The notes beneath the pieces are model-generated. The model made no database searches. It saw nothing but the letters and a program-made list of their open reading frames with translations, and was not told where the DNA came from. 64,000 bases of DNA. It comes from Mycobacterium sp. PS03-16 (GTDB taxonomy: Bacteria > Actinomycetota > Actinomycetes > Mycobacteriales > Mycobacteriaceae). The stretch is from assembly GCF_004570325.1 (NCBI RefSeq), contig NZ_SPQO01000020.1:1-64000 (forward strand), in the 5' to 3' direction. Both the position numbers and the translations under genes were made by a program. Every line of letters begins with the position of its first letter. The stretch's first letter is position 1. Positions 10,412 through 21,341 of this stretch are shown here, piece by piece.

Positions 10412-11857
10412 TCAGGGAAAGCGGGTCAGGCAGCGCTGTTCGTCGCCGAGCACCCCGATCCGGAACGCGTCGATGCGGGAGAACCCCGAGGGCACCGAGT
10501 CGCCGTTGACGTCGCTGGCGGCCAGGCCGTTGGTGAGGATGCCCGACACCGCCTCGTCGAGGTCGCCCGCGGTCAGCGCGATGGTGTTCCCGTCGGGGGT
10601 GGTGACGTCGCGGGACAGTTCGGTGGTGGCCACCCCGGTCAGACACGCGGTGCGAAGCGCCGCCTCGGCACTGTCGAGGTCGAGCCCGCGTTCACGCTGC
10701 ACGGCCTGCAGATACCGCGACATCAGCACCGAGTAGGCGGTGTTGTCGCCGGTCGCGAGCCCGTCGCCCTCCGGCCCCTCTTGCTGGGCGCCCATCGCCT
10801 CGAGTTCGGGAAGGTCGACGATGACCGTGTTGGCGGCCGGGCAGTACGACACCGGCGGGCTGGGCCGCGCGTCGCGGCACCGCTCGGCGTCGCCCGCGGT
10901 GAACGACAGCCGTGGCGGACGCTCCGGGGCGAACACGATGTTCATGGCGTCGACGATCGACCGCACCGAATCCTCGGTGACCGGCAGCTCACCGGACTGG
11001 TCCTCCGGGAGCAGCACCGGTAGATCGCCGCGCCGCTGGTCGATCTCGCGCAGATCGATCGCCGCGCACGACGCCGGCCCGTCGGTGAAGCCGAACTGGA
11101 ACGCCGAGACCCGCTCGAACGCCGAACCGTGTTCGTCGAGGCCGGCCAGTTCGTCACCCTCGGCGAACAGTGGGTCGCGGAAGGCGATGACCGCGGCGAG
11201 GATGCCGTTGAGGCCGTCGCCGGTGTTCAGCGTGAACCGCGGCGACGAACCCTCGGCCACCCACCGCATGTAGGCGCCCGAGAAGCAGTCGGCCTGCTGT
11301 TCGGAGACCAGCACCGGGGTGTCCGGCCGGTTCAGGCCGGCCTGATGCTGGATCGCGTGACCGTATTCGTGTGCGAGCACCATCGCCACACCGAGGTCGC
11401 CGTTGGCGGCGCGCAGCGCGGGCAGCAGTTCGCCGCGGTCCCAACCGATCGTGTTGTCGTCGAGGCAGAATCCCGCGTTGACCAACGTGTAGGTGTCGGT
11501 GCCGCAGAACCTGCCGTCGTAACCGCCGGAATCCCACGAGATCACGTCGTCGACCGGGGTGAACTCCGCACCGTCGAAGGTCTGCGGATACGCCTCGCGC
11601 CAGAAGTCCTCGATGTCGCTGATCGCGGAGGCGGCGAGCGAGTCGATCTGGCCGCCGTCGGAGGAGGAGACGTCGCGCGACGGTTCTCGTGCATCCGGGC
11701 GCAGACCGGTCGGCCCGTCGGTGGCGGCCATCCCCGCGACCTTGAAGGGGTCGTCGAACACCGACACCGGACGGCCCGTGACGACCGTCGCGCAGCCCGC
11801 GGTCGCCGTCAGTGCGACCGCGGCGATCGCGGCGCCCACCGTGTGGCGTCGGCTCAT
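10412..11857 (-). CDS. Lipoprotein with neutral zinc metallopeptidase domain
   Basis: A 481-residue protein. The ATG at 11857 was chosen because it places a basic n-region (MSRRH), a hydrophobic stretch and a lipobox (TAGC, Cys22) at the N-terminus; the frame is open further upstream but carries no signal there. The zinc motif HEYGH is at residues 163-167 (LAHEYGHAIQHQAG), followed by a downstream segment with the expected acidic ligand (VSEQQADCFSGAYMRWV). This matches the putative neutral zinc metallopeptidase family. The protein should be lipid-anchored on the outer face of the membrane. Its substrate is unknown. It lies beyond the MspA-like gene, convergent with it. Confidence 0.8.
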   Translation of the reverse strand: MSRRHTVGAAIAAVALTATAGCATVVTGRPVSVFDDPFKVAGMAATDGPTGLRPDAREPSRDVSSSDGGQIDSLAASAISDIEDFWREAYPQTFDGAEFTPVDDVISWDSGGYDGRFCGTDTYTLVNAGFCLDDNTIGWDRGELLPALRAANGDLGVAMVLAHEYGHAIQHQAGLNRPDTPVLVSEQQADCFSGAYMRWVAEGSSPRFTLNTGDGLNGILAAVIAFRDPLFAEGDELAGLDEHGSAFERVSAFQFGFTDGPASCAAIDLREIDQRRGDLPVLLPEDQSGELPVTEDSVRSIVDAMNIVFAPERPPRLSFTAGDAERCRDARPSPPVSYCPAANTVIVDLPELEAMGAQQEGPEGDGLATGDNTAYSVLMSRYLQAVQRERGLDLDSAEAALRTACLTGVATTELSRDVTTPDGNTIALTAGDLDEAVSGILTNGLAASDVNGDSVPSGFSRIDAFRIGVLGDEQRCLTRFP

Positions 11858-11928
11858 GCCCAGCCGCCTCCCTCGGATCCGCCGGCGGCCGGGGCGGCAC
11901 GCGCGGGACGTCGTCGACAATAGTGAGG

Positions 11929-13821
11929 TCAGGCGCCGCCGCGGAGGCGTTCGAGCGCGGCGCGCACCCGGTCCCGGTCGGTGGTCGCCCAGAACGGCGG
12001 TAGCGAGGCCCGCAGATAGCCCCCGTAGCGGGCCGTGGCCATCCGCGAGTCGAGGACGGCCACGACGCCGCGGTCGTCGACGCGGCGCAGCAGTCGGCCT
12101 GCGCCCTGGGCGAGCAGCAGCGCGGCGTGCGAGGCGGCGACCGCCATGAACCCGTTGCCGCCGTGCGCGGTGACGGCGCGCTGGCGAGCGGTCAGCAGCG
12201 GGTCGTCGGGGCGCGGGAACGGGATCCGGTCGATCAGCACCAGCGACAGCGACGGGCCCGGCACGTCGACGCCCTGCCACAGCGACAGCGTGCCGAACAG
12301 CGACGTCTCGGGATCGTCGGCGAAGCGCGCCACCAGTGCGGCCGTGGTGTCCTCACCCTGACACAGCACCGGCGTGTCGAGCCGGCCGCGCATCACCTCG
12401 GCGGTGGCCTTCGCCGCTCGCATGGACGAGAACAGCCCGAGCGTGCGTCCGCCGGCCGCGGTGATCAGCGCCTCGATCTCATCGAGCTGCTCTGCCGAAC
12501 CGGTGCCGTCGCGGCCCGGCGGCGGAAGATGCGCGGCGACGTAGAGGATCCCCGACTTCGCATGCTCGAACGGCGATCCCACGTCGAGGCCGCGCCATGT
12601 CGTCTCGGCCAGCCCCCACGCCCGGGCCATCGAGTCGAACGTCCCGCCCACGGTCAGCGTCGCCGACGTGAGCACCGTGGTGGTGTGGTCGAACAGCCGG
12701 GTGCGCAACAGCCCGGCCACCGACAGCGGCGCCACCCGCAGCACGGCCCGGGCCGATCCGGGTTGGCCCTCCTGGTCGAGCCACACCACGTCGGTGCGGT
12801 CAGGGATGGCCGGGACGAACGAGTCGACGATGCGCGAGGCGGTGTCGCTGACGTCGGTGAGCGCGGTGACCGCCTCGGTCCGCGCCGCGGCGGCCTTCGA
12901 ATCGGTCGGCGCGGTGTCGATGGCCGAGCGCACCCGGTCTGCGGCGTCGCGCAGTGCGGTCAGGTAGGTGGCCAGTTCGTCGTCGAGGCGGTCGATGCGG
13001 CCGGGTGCGGCATCGTGGATGGCCGAGGCCAGCGTCGCGGTCGCGGCCTCGAACCGGTCGGCGAGTTCGGCGTCGACCAGCCGGGCGGCGCGCCGGTGCG
13101 CCACCCCCAGTGCGGTGGCCGTCAGCTCACCGGTCGCCACCGAGGTGACCCGGTCGGCCAGTTCGTGCGCCTCGTCGACCACCACGAGATGATGTTCGGG
13201 CAGTACCGCCGCATCGGAGATCGCGTCGATCGCCAGCAGGGCGTGATTGGTCACCACCACGTCCACATGGCCGGCCTTCTCCCTGGCCTTCTCGGCGAAG
13301 CAGTCGGTGCCGTACGGGCAGCGGCTGACCCCGATGCACTCGCGCGCCGACACACTGACCTGCCGCCAGCTGCGTTCCGGCACACCGGGTTTGAGCTCGT
13401 CGCGGTCCCCGGTCTCGGTGTCGGACGCCCACGCGGTCAGCCGGGCCACGTCACGGCCCAGCGCGGTGGCCGCGACCGCGTCGAACAGCTCCTCCTGCGG
13501 ACGGTCGTCAGGCCCGTCCGGCGCGCCTGCGCCGCCGTGGACCTTGTTCAGGCACAGGTAGTTACCGCGGCCCTTCAGCAGCGCGAACTCGGGGCGGCGG
13601 GGCAGTACGCCGGTCAGCGCATCGGCGAGCCGGGGCAGGTCGCGGTCGACGAGCTGGCGCTGCAGCGCGATCGTGGCGGTGGACACCACCACCGGCTCCT
13701 CGGCCGCCACCGCATGGGCGATCGCCGGCACCAGATAGGCCAGCGACTTGCCGGTGCCGGTGCCGGCCTGCACCGCGAGGTGCTCGCCGGAGTCGAATGC
13801 GCGCGCCACGGCCCGGGCCAT
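11929..13821 (-). CDS. dinG: ATP-dependent helicase DinG (XPD/Rad3-like)
   Basis: A superfamily 2 DNA helicase, 630 residues as drawn. Motifs: Walker A AGTGTGKSLAY (near residue 20), Fe-S-type cysteines (YLCLNKV, CIGVSRCPYGTDCF), DEAH box (VVVDEAHELADR), and C-terminal motifs LFGTLSLWQGVDVPG and AQGAGRLLRR. The ATG at 13821 is the first standard start codon in frame, but about 30 codons upstream of it also look coding (ERSGQVEMARA, a Q-motif-like R-x-x-Q-x-x-M), so the real start probably lies just after the pncB stop and uses a non-standard codon. In M. tuberculosis dinG follows pncB1 in the same way. Confidence 0.9.
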   Translation of the reverse strand: MARAVARAFDSGEHLAVQAGTGTGKSLAYLVPAIAHAVAAEEPVVVSTATIALQRQLVDRDLPRLADALTGVLPRRPEFALLKGRGNYLCLNKVHGGAGAPDGPDDRPQEELFDAVAATALGRDVARLTAWASDTETGDRDELKPGVPERSWRQVSVSARECIGVSRCPYGTDCFAEKAREKAGHVDVVVTNHALLAIDAISDAAVLPEHHLVVVDEAHELADRVTSVATGELTATALGVAHRRAARLVDAELADRFEAATATLASAIHDAAPGRIDRLDDELATYLTALRDAADRVRSAIDTAPTDSKAAAARTEAVTALTDVSDTASRIVDSFVPAIPDRTDVVWLDQEGQPGSARAVLRVAPLSVAGLLRTRLFDHTTTVLTSATLTVGGTFDSMARAWGLAETTWRGLDVGSPFEHAKSGILYVAAHLPPPGRDGTGSAEQLDEIEALITAAGGRTLGLFSSMRAAKATAEVMRGRLDTPVLCQGEDTTAALVARFADDPETSLFGTLSLWQGVDVPGPSLSLVLIDRIPFPRPDDPLLTARQRAVTAHGGNGFMAVAASHAALLLAQGAGRLLRRVDDRGVVAVLDSRMATARYGGYLRASLPPFWATTDRDRVRAALERLRGGA

Positions 13822-13919
13822 CTCGACCTGACCCGATCGTTCGGCGCCTCCGACGGCCGCGACGGCGGCGGCGAGCAGTTCGGTGACGCGCGCGGCGGAG
13901 TCCTCGCCCGTGACTGCTC

Positions 13920-15227
13920 CTAGGTCCGGCGCCGGGTCGGCGCGATCATGCGGGTGCGGATCGCCGGCTCACCGCGGGACAGCTTGAGCCCGTCCCACGG
14001 CAGGCTGCGCAGCCCGGCCGCGACGCGGTCGCGGGCCGCGGCCAGGCTCAGGTCGCCGACCGGCTCCCCGGCGCGAACCAGCTCCACGGTCAACGGCCGG
14101 GATCGGTAGCCCGCCGTCTCGGTGGGGGGCTCGCCGGCCGGGTGCACCACCTCTTCGACCACAGTGCCCGACGGTTTGGCCAGCCGGTACGCCGCCTTGC
14201 GCCCGCCGTGGGACTCCTTGTGGCTGCTGCGCTTCTCGACCGGCAGCCCGTCGACCTCCACCAGCTTGTAGACCATGCCCGCGGTGGGCGCACCGGATCC
14301 GGTGACCACCGAGGTGCCGACGCCGTAGCTGTCGACGGGTTCGGCGCGCAGCGCGGCGATCGCGAACTCGTCGAGGTCGCCGGAGACCACGATGCGGGTG
14401 CCGGTCGCGCCGAGGCCGTCGAGCTGGGCGCGCACCTGCCGGGCGAGCACGCCCAGTTCGCCGGAGTCGATCCGCACCGCACCCAGCGCCGGCCCGGCCA
14501 CCGACACCGCGGTGGCCACGCCGGCGGTGATGTCGTAGGTGTCGACCAGCAGCGTGGTGTCGACGCCGAGCGCCTCGACCTGGGCGCGGAAGGCGGCCGC
14601 CTCGTCGGGGCCGTCCGCGGTGGTGTGCAGCAGCGTGAACGCATGCGCGCTGGTGCCCAGCGCGGGCACCCCGTAGCGGCGCTGGGCCTCGAGGTTGGAG
14701 GTGCCGGCGAAGCCGGCCAGGTAGGCGGCGCGGGCGGCGGCCACCGCAGCCTGCTCGTGGGTGCGCCGGGACCCCATCTCGATGAGAGGTCGGCCCTGCG
14801 CCGCGTCGGCCATCCGGGCGGCGGCCGAGGCGATTGCGCTGTCATGGTTGAAGATCGACAACGCGAGCGTCTCGAGCACCACACATTCGGCGAACGTGCC
14901 GTGCACCGACAGGATCGGTGAGCCCGGGAAGTACAGCTCGCCTTCGGCGTATCCGTCGATGTCCCCGCCGAATCGGTATCCGGCGAGGTAGGCCGCGGTC
15001 TGGTCGTCGAGGAAGTCGGCCAGCGCGGCCAGCGTCGGCTCATCGAACGCGAACTCCCGCAAGGCCTCGATGAACCGCGCGGTGCCGGCCACCACGCCGT
15101 ACCGCCGGCCCTCGGGCAGCCGGCGCGCGAAGATCTCGAACGAGGTGCGCCGGTGCGCAGTGCCGTCGCGCAGGGCGGCGGCCAGCATCGTCAGCTCGTA
15201 CTTGTCGGTCAGCAACGCGGCCGTCAC
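13920..15227 (-). CDS. pncB: Nicotinate phosphoribosyltransferase PncB
   Basis: A 435-residue enzyme that joins nicotinate to PRPP in NAD salvage. Recognisable blocks: LLTDKYELTM at the N-terminus, RRTSFEIFARRLPEGRRYGV, the loop QTAAYLAGYRFGGDID, DTYDITAGV, RIDSGELGVLARQVR (phosphate-binding) and GVGTSVVTGSGAPTAGMVYKLVEV. The start taken is the GTG at 15227 (MTAALLTDKYE); another GTG at 15236 is possible, and the open frame beyond that does not resemble the family. The gene is divergent from clpS across only 44 bp, so the two promoters must overlap. Confidence 0.95.
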   Translation of the reverse strand: MTAALLTDKYELTMLAAALRDGTAHRRTSFEIFARRLPEGRRYGVVAGTARFIEALREFAFDEPTLAALADFLDDQTAAYLAGYRFGGDIDGYAEGELYFPGSPILSVHGTFAECVVLETLALSIFNHDSAIASAAARMADAAQGRPLIEMGSRRTHEQAAVAAARAAYLAGFAGTSNLEAQRRYGVPALGTSAHAFTLLHTTADGPDEAAAFRAQVEALGVDTTLLVDTYDITAGVATAVSVAGPALGAVRIDSGELGVLARQVRAQLDGLGATGTRIVVSGDLDEFAIAALRAEPVDSYGVGTSVVTGSGAPTAGMVYKLVEVDGLPVEKRSSHKESHGGRKAAYRLAKPSGTVVEEVVHPAGEPPTETAGYRSRPLTVELVRAGEPVGDLSLAAARDRVAAGLRSLPWDGLKLSRGEPAIRTRMIAPTRRRT

Positions 15228-15271
15228 AGCTGCCACCGTAACGGGTGGGGGCCTATCGGTATCCTGACGAC

Positions 15272-15586
15272 ATGGCCACGCCGGCGAAAGCCCGTCCGGG
15301 AACCCGCGAGGAACGTGATGTGGCGACCCTGCCGCAGCAGGACGAGGCCACCGAGACGCCCTGGGTGACGATCGTCTGGGATGATCCGGTGAACTTGATG
15401 ACCTACGTGACCTATGTGTTCCAGAAACTGTTCGGCTACAGCGAACCGCACGCCACCAAGTTGATGCTGCAGGTGCACAACGAGGGCAGGGCGGTGGTCT
15501 CGGCGGGCAGCCGCGAATCCATGGAGGTCGACGTCGCCAAGCTGCACGCGGCCGGGCTGTGGGCCACCATGCAGCAGGATCGCTGA
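15272..15586 (+). CDS. clpS: ATP-dependent Clp protease adaptor ClpS
   Basis: A 104-residue adaptor that delivers N-degron substrates to the Clp ATPase. After a variable 35-residue N-terminal tail the ClpS core is plain: [41 protein letters not shown], and the C-terminal [24 protein letters not shown] is the conserved pocket for the N-terminal residue of the substrate. Start at the ATG at 15272. A 15-nt gap separates it from the Rv1332-like gene. Confidence 0.95.
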   Translation: MATPAKARPGTREERDVATLPQQDEATETPWVTIVWDDPVNLMTYVTYVFQKLFGYSEPHATKLMLQVHNEGRAVVSAGSRESMEVDVAKLHAAGLWATMQQDR

Positions 15587-15601
15587 CCCGGGGCCTGGGG
15601 A

Positions 15602-16189
15602 GTGCGAAAGTGGAAGCGGGTCGAGACCGCCGACGGCGCCAGGTTCCGGTCCGCACTGGCAGAACATGAGGCGGCGCTGCTGCGCAGCCTGGTGAGTTCT
15701 ATCGCGGGCATGCTCGACGATCGCGAATCGTCTGCTCCGGCAGACGAACTCGAGGAGATCACCGGGATGCGCACCGGGCACTCGAGCCCGCCGCCCGACG
15801 CGACGATGAAGCGGCTGCTGCCGGACTTCTACCGGTCGGCCACCGACCATCCCGCCGGGTCCGGTACCGCCGACAGCCTCAACAGCGCGCTGCGCAGTCT
15901 GCACGAACCCGAGATACTGGCGGCCAAACGTGCTGCCGCGCAACGGGTCCTGGACACCGTGCCCAACGGTGGCGGGCGCATCGAGCTGACCGAGGAGGAC
16001 GCCCACGCCTGGGCCGCCGCGGTCAACGACGTGCGGCTGGCGCTGGGCACCATGCTCGACATCGGCGCCGACGGTCCCGACCGGCTGCCGCCCGAGCATC
16101 CGATGGCCGGCCACCTCGACGTGTACCAGTGGCTGACCGTGTTGCAGGAGTACCTGGTGCTGTCGCTGATCGGGAAGCCGGCGCGGTGA
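15602..16189 (+). CDS. DUF2017-family protein, Rv1332 type
   Basis: A 195-residue, mostly helical protein with no membrane segment. It begins with a GTG (MRKWKRVETADGARFRSALAEHEAALLRSLV) and contains DNA/protein-interaction-like charged helices, ending LDVYQWLTVLQEYLVLSLIG. The order clpS, this gene, then the P1 peptidase is the order of Rv1331-Rv1333, and the family (DUF2017) has no established function. Its stop overlaps the next GTG by 4 nt, so it is translationally coupled to the peptidase. Confidence 0.85.
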   Translation: MRKWKRVETADGARFRSALAEHEAALLRSLVSSIAGMLDDRESSAPADELEEITGMRTGHSSPPPDATMKRLLPDFYRSATDHPAGSGTADSLNSALRSLHEPEILAAKRAAAQRVLDTVPNGGGRIELTEEDAHAWAAAVNDVRLALGTMLDIGADGPDRLPPEHPMAGHLDVYQWLTVLQEYLVLSLIGKPAR

Positions 16190-17223
16190 CCGTGCCGACC
16201 GGCTTCGGGGCGATCACCGATGTGGCGGGTCTGCGCGTCGGCCACCACCACCGGCTCGACGAGGACGCCGAACTGGGCGCGGGCTGGGCCACCGGCACCA
16301 CGGTGGTGCTCACGCCGCCCGGCACGGTCGGCGCGGTCGACGGCCGGGGCGGGGCACCCGGGACCCGCGAGACCGATCTGCTGGATCCGGCCAACTCCGT
16401 GCGCCACGTCGACGCCGTCGTGCTCACCGGGGGCAGCGCCTACGGGCTGGCCGCCGCCGACGGGGTGATGGCCTGGCTGGAGGAGCAGGGCCGCGGCGTC
16501 GCGTTGGACGGCGGCGTGGTGCCGATCGTGCCCGCGGCGGTGATCTTCGACCTGCCCGTCGGCGGCTGGCAGTGCCGGCCGACGGCGGCGTTCGGGTACG
16601 CGGCGGCCGAGGCGGCGGGCACCGAGGTCCCGATGGGCACCGTCGGCGCGGGAGTCGGCGCGCGGGCCGGTGTCCTCAAGGGCGGCGTCGGGACGGCGTC
16701 GGTGCGGCTCGCCTCCGGGGTGACGGTCGGTGCGCTGGTGGTCGTCAACTCCGCCGGGGAGGCGTTCGACACCGCGACCGGGCTGCCGTGGCTGGCCGAA
16801 CACCGCGGCGAATTCGGGCTGACCGCCCCGCCGGCCGCGCAGATCGCCGCCTATGCCGACCGCCATGCCGAGTACGGGCCGCTGAACACGACCATCGCCG
16901 TGGTGGCCACCGACGCCGAACTCAGCCCGGCGGGTTGTCGCCGGGTCGCGGTCGCGGCCCACGACGGCCTGGCCCGTACGCTGCGCCCGTGCCACACCCC
17001 GCTCGACGGCGATACGGTGTTCGCCCTGGCCACCGGCGCTGTCGAGGTGCCGCCGGATCCGCAGACACCGGCGTCGATGTCACCGGAGGTGCCGCTGATG
17101 ACCGCCGTCGGGGCGGCCGCGGCCGACTGTCTGGCCCGTGCTGTGCTGGCCGGTGTGCTGGCCGCCGACTCGGCGGCAGGAATACCGACGTACCGCAGCC
17201 TGTTGCCCGGAGCGTTCGGGTGA
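16186..17223 (+). CDS. P1-family (DmpA/Rv1333-type) peptidase
   Basis: A 345-residue protein of the DmpA/L-aminopeptidase Ntn-hydrolase fold, a self-processing family that removes N-terminal residues from small peptides. Motifs: ITDVAGLRVGHHH, GTTVVLTPPGTVGAVDGRGGAPGTRETDLL, VLTGGSAYGLAAADGVM and the segment GALVVVNSAGEAFD, in which the N-S step is the likely autocleavage site giving a catalytic Ser. Start is the GTG at 16186, overlapping the previous stop. Length matches Rv1333. Context beside mec/cysO/cysM does not by itself define a substrate. Confidence 0.85.
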   Translation: MTVPTGFGAITDVAGLRVGHHHRLDEDAELGAGWATGTTVVLTPPGTVGAVDGRGGAPGTRETDLLDPANSVRHVDAVVLTGGSAYGLAAADGVMAWLEEQGRGVALDGGVVPIVPAAVIFDLPVGGWQCRPTAAFGYAAAEAAGTEVPMGTVGAGVGARAGVLKGGVGTASVRLASGVTVGALVVVNSAGEAFDTATGLPWLAEHRGEFGLTAPPAAQIAAYADRHAEYGPLNTTIAVVATDAELSPAGCRRVAVAAHDGLARTLRPCHTPLDGDTVFALATGAVEVPPDPQTPASMSPEVPLMTAVGAAAADCLARAVLAGVLAADSAAGIPTYRSLLPGAFG

Positions 17224-17251
17224 GACGTCTGCCGAGAATCAGGAGAGTGCT

Positions 17252-17671
17252 GTGCTGGTGATTCGCGCCGATCTGGTCGACGCCATGGTCGCCCACGCCC
17301 GCGCCGACCACCCGGACGAAGCGTGTGGCATCATCGCCGGGCCGGAGGGGTCAGACCGGCCCGAACGCCACATCGCGATGCTCAACGCCGAGCGGTCGCC
17401 GACGTTCTACCGGTTCGACTCGATGGAGCAGCTCCGGGTCTGGCGGGCGATGGAGGCGGCCGACGAGGTGCCGGTGGTGATCTATCACTCCCATACCGGC
17501 ACCGAGGCCTATCCGAGCCGCACCGACGTCTCGATCGCCCAGGAGCCCGATGCGCACTATGTCCTCGTGTCGACCCGTGACCCCGAGGTCCACGAACTGC
17601 GCAGCTACCGCATCGTCGACGGCGTGGTGACCGAGGAACCCGTCAAGATCGTCGACAAGTACGACAGATAA
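17252..17671 (+). CDS. mec: CysO-cysteine peptidase Mec (JAMM metalloprotease)
   Basis: A 139-residue zinc peptidase that cleaves newly made cysteine from the CysO-cysteine adduct. The JAMM signature is complete: DEACGII with the upstream Glu, then HSHTGTEAYPSRTD with two His and the Asp ligand. Start is the GTG at 17252, preceded by AGGAGAG, giving the MVIRADLV-type N-terminus. The following cysO and cysM genes form one operon with 12- and 15-nt gaps, so protease, carrier and synthase are produced together. Confidence 0.95.
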   Translation: MLVIRADLVDAMVAHARADHPDEACGIIAGPEGSDRPERHIAMLNAERSPTFYRFDSMEQLRVWRAMEAADEVPVVIYHSHTGTEAYPSRTDVSIAQEPDAHYVLVSTRDPEVHELRSYRIVDGVVTEEPVKIVDKYDR

Positions 17672-17683
17672 GGAGTCCGTCAC

Positions 17684-17956
17684 ATGACCGTTTCGGTGTC
17701 CATCCCGACCATCCTGCGCACCCACACCGGCGGAGAGAAGCGCGTCAGCGCGTCCGGCGCGACGCTGGCCGACGTCATCAGCGACCTGGAGGCGAACTAC
17801 TCGGGCATCTCCGAACGCCTCGTCGATCAGGGCAAGCTGCACCGCTTCGTCAACATCTACGTCAACGACGAGGACGTCCGTTTCTCCGGCGGGCTGGCCA
17901 CCGAGATCAGCGACGGTGACTCGGTGACGATCCTGCCCGCCGTGGCGGGTGGGTGA
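17684..17956 (+). CDS. cysO: Sulfur-carrier protein CysO
   Basis: A 90-residue ubiquitin-like (ThiS/MoaD) protein. The C-terminal Gly-Gly (ILPAVAGG) is the site thiocarboxylated to carry sulfide, which CysM attacks with an O-phosphoserine-derived aminoacrylate. The beta-grasp pattern is visible (VSIPTILRTHTGGEKRV, DGDSVTILPAVAGG). It is preceded by AAGGAG and lies between mec and cysM. The pathway is resistant to oxidation and independent of O-acetylserine. Confidence 0.95.
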   Translation: MTVSVSIPTILRTHTGGEKRVSASGATLADVISDLEANYSGISERLVDQGKLHRFVNIYVNDEDVRFSGGLATEISDGDSVTILPAVAGG

Positions 17957-19619
<1,663 letters not shown>

Positions 19620-19623
<4 letters not shown>

Positions 19624-20438
19624 CCGACCGGCTGGCTCCCGTCGGCATCTTCGATTCCGGCGTCGGCGGGCTGACCGTGGCGCGGGCGATCATCGACCAG
19701 CTGCCCGACGAGGACATCGTCTACGTCGGCGACACCGCGAACGGGCCGTACGGTCCGCTGTCCATCCCACAGATCCGCGCGCACGCACTGGCCATCGGCG
19801 ACGACCTCGCCCAGCGCGGCATCAAGGCTCTGGTGATCGCGTGCAACACCGCGTCGTCGGCCTGCCTGCGCGACGCGCGCGAGCGCTACGCGCCGGTGCC
19901 GGTGGTCGAGGTGATCCTGCCCGCGGTGCGCCGGGCGGCGGCCGCCACCCGCAACGGCCGCATCGGGGTGATCGGCACGGCGGCGACCATCGCCTCGGGC
20001 GCCTACCAGGACGCATTCGCCGCCGCCCGCGACACCGAGATCATCGGCGTGGCGTGTCCCCGCTTCGTCGACTTCGTCGAGCGCGGTGTCACCAGCGGCC
20101 GCCAGGTGCTCGGACTGGTCGAGGGATACCTCGAACCGCTGCAGCACGCCGGGGTGGACACCGTGGTGCTGGGCTGCACGCACTACCCGATGCTGTCGGG
20201 ACTGATCCAGCTCGCCATGGGCGACGAGGTGACGCTGGTGTCCAGCGCGGAGGAGACCGCCAAGGACCTGCTGCGGGTGCTGACCCAGGCCGATCTGCTC
20301 CGCCCGCATGACGCCGGACCGGCGCGGCGGGTGTTCGAGGCCACCGGCGACCCCGAGGCCTTTACCGCCCTGGCCGCGCGGTTCCTCGGGCCCAGCCTCG
20401 ACGGTGTCCGGCCTGTTCAGCGTCACGTCGACGCCTAG
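19620..20438 (+). CDS. murI: Glutamate racemase MurI
   Basis: A 272-residue cofactor-independent racemase that supplies D-glutamate for peptidoglycan. Both catalytic cysteines are visible, in [10 protein letters not shown] and [10 protein letters not shown], with the N-terminal [11 protein letters not shown] and the DTANGPYG loop. Start is the GTG at 19620, overlapping the rhomboid stop by 4 nt; the frame is open upstream but that part reads as shadow of the rhomboid gene. Confidence 0.95.
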
Positions 20439-20511
20439 ATGAGAAACCGGTGACAACCGGTGCCCAAACGGGCGATGTTTTCGTCGACGAACGATTGGGC
20501 ATGGCAAGCTA

Positions 20512-21285
20512 GTGGGCGTGCGAATCACCGTACTGGGTTGTTCCGGCAGTGTGGTCGGGCCCGATTCGCCGGCTTCGGGGTATCTGGTCACCGCACCGGA
20601 CACGCCACCTCTGGTCCTCGACTTCGGCGGCGGCGTCCTGGGCGCGTTGCAGCGCCACGCCGACCCCAATTCGGTACACGTCCTGCTGTCCCACCTGCAC
20701 GCCGACCACTGCCTCGACCTGCCCGGCCTGTTCGTGTGGCGGCGCTACCATCCCGCCCCCGCGACCGATCGTGGTCTGCTCTACGGGCCGGCCAACACGT
20801 GGGCCCGCCTCGGGGCGGCGTCGTCGCCCGAAGGCGGCGAGATCGACGACTTCTCCGACATCTTCGACGTGCACTCGTGGTCGGACAACCTCGAGGTGCG
20901 CATCGGTGCGCTCACGGTGCTGCCCCGGCTGGTGTGTCACCCGACCGAGTCCTACGGTATGCGGCTGACCGATCCGTCCGGGGCGACGCTGGTTTACAGC
21001 GGTGACACCGGATACTGCGATGCGCTGATCGAGTTGGCCCGCGGCGCCGACGTCTTCCTGTGCGAGGCGTCGTGGACGCATTCTCCCGACCGTCCCCCGA
21101 AGCTGCACCTGTCGGGCACCGAGGCCGGGCGGGCGGCGGCGCAGGCCGGGGTCGGCGAACTGCTGCTGACCCACATTCCGCCGTGGACGTCGCGCGAGGA
21201 CGTGATCAGCGAGGCCAAGGCGGAGTTCGACGGCCCCGTGCACGCGGTGGTGTGCAACGAGTCCTTCGACGTGACGCGGCACTAG
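20512..21285 (+). CDS. Metallo-beta-lactamase-fold phosphodiesterase, Rv1339 type
   Basis: A 257-residue MBL-fold protein with the metal motif [10 protein letters not shown] (H-x-H-x-D-H) near residue 60 and further ligands in VCHPTES and YSGDTGYC, then HIPPWTS. Rv1339, in the same position between murI and rph, is described as an atypical cAMP phosphodiesterase, so cyclic-nucleotide hydrolysis is the likely activity. Two in-frame GTG starts exist (20512 and 20518). A 73-nt gap from murI may hold a separate promoter. Confidence 0.85.
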   Translation: MGVRITVLGCSGSVVGPDSPASGYLVTAPDTPPLVLDFGGGVLGALQRHADPNSVHVLLSHLHADHCLDLPGLFVWRRYHPAPATDRGLLYGPANTWARLGAASSPEGGEIDDFSDIFDVHSWSDNLEVRIGALTVLPRLVCHPTESYGMRLTDPSGATLVYSGDTGYCDALIELARGADVFLCEASWTHSPDRPPKLHLSGTEAGRAAAQAGVGELLLTHIPPWTSREDVISEAKAEFDGPVHAVVCNESFDVTRH

Positions 21286-21341
21286 GCCGTCCTCGGCAGG
21301 AGACCGTGGGGCGCGTCGGCCCGACCGGTTATGGTTGGCCC

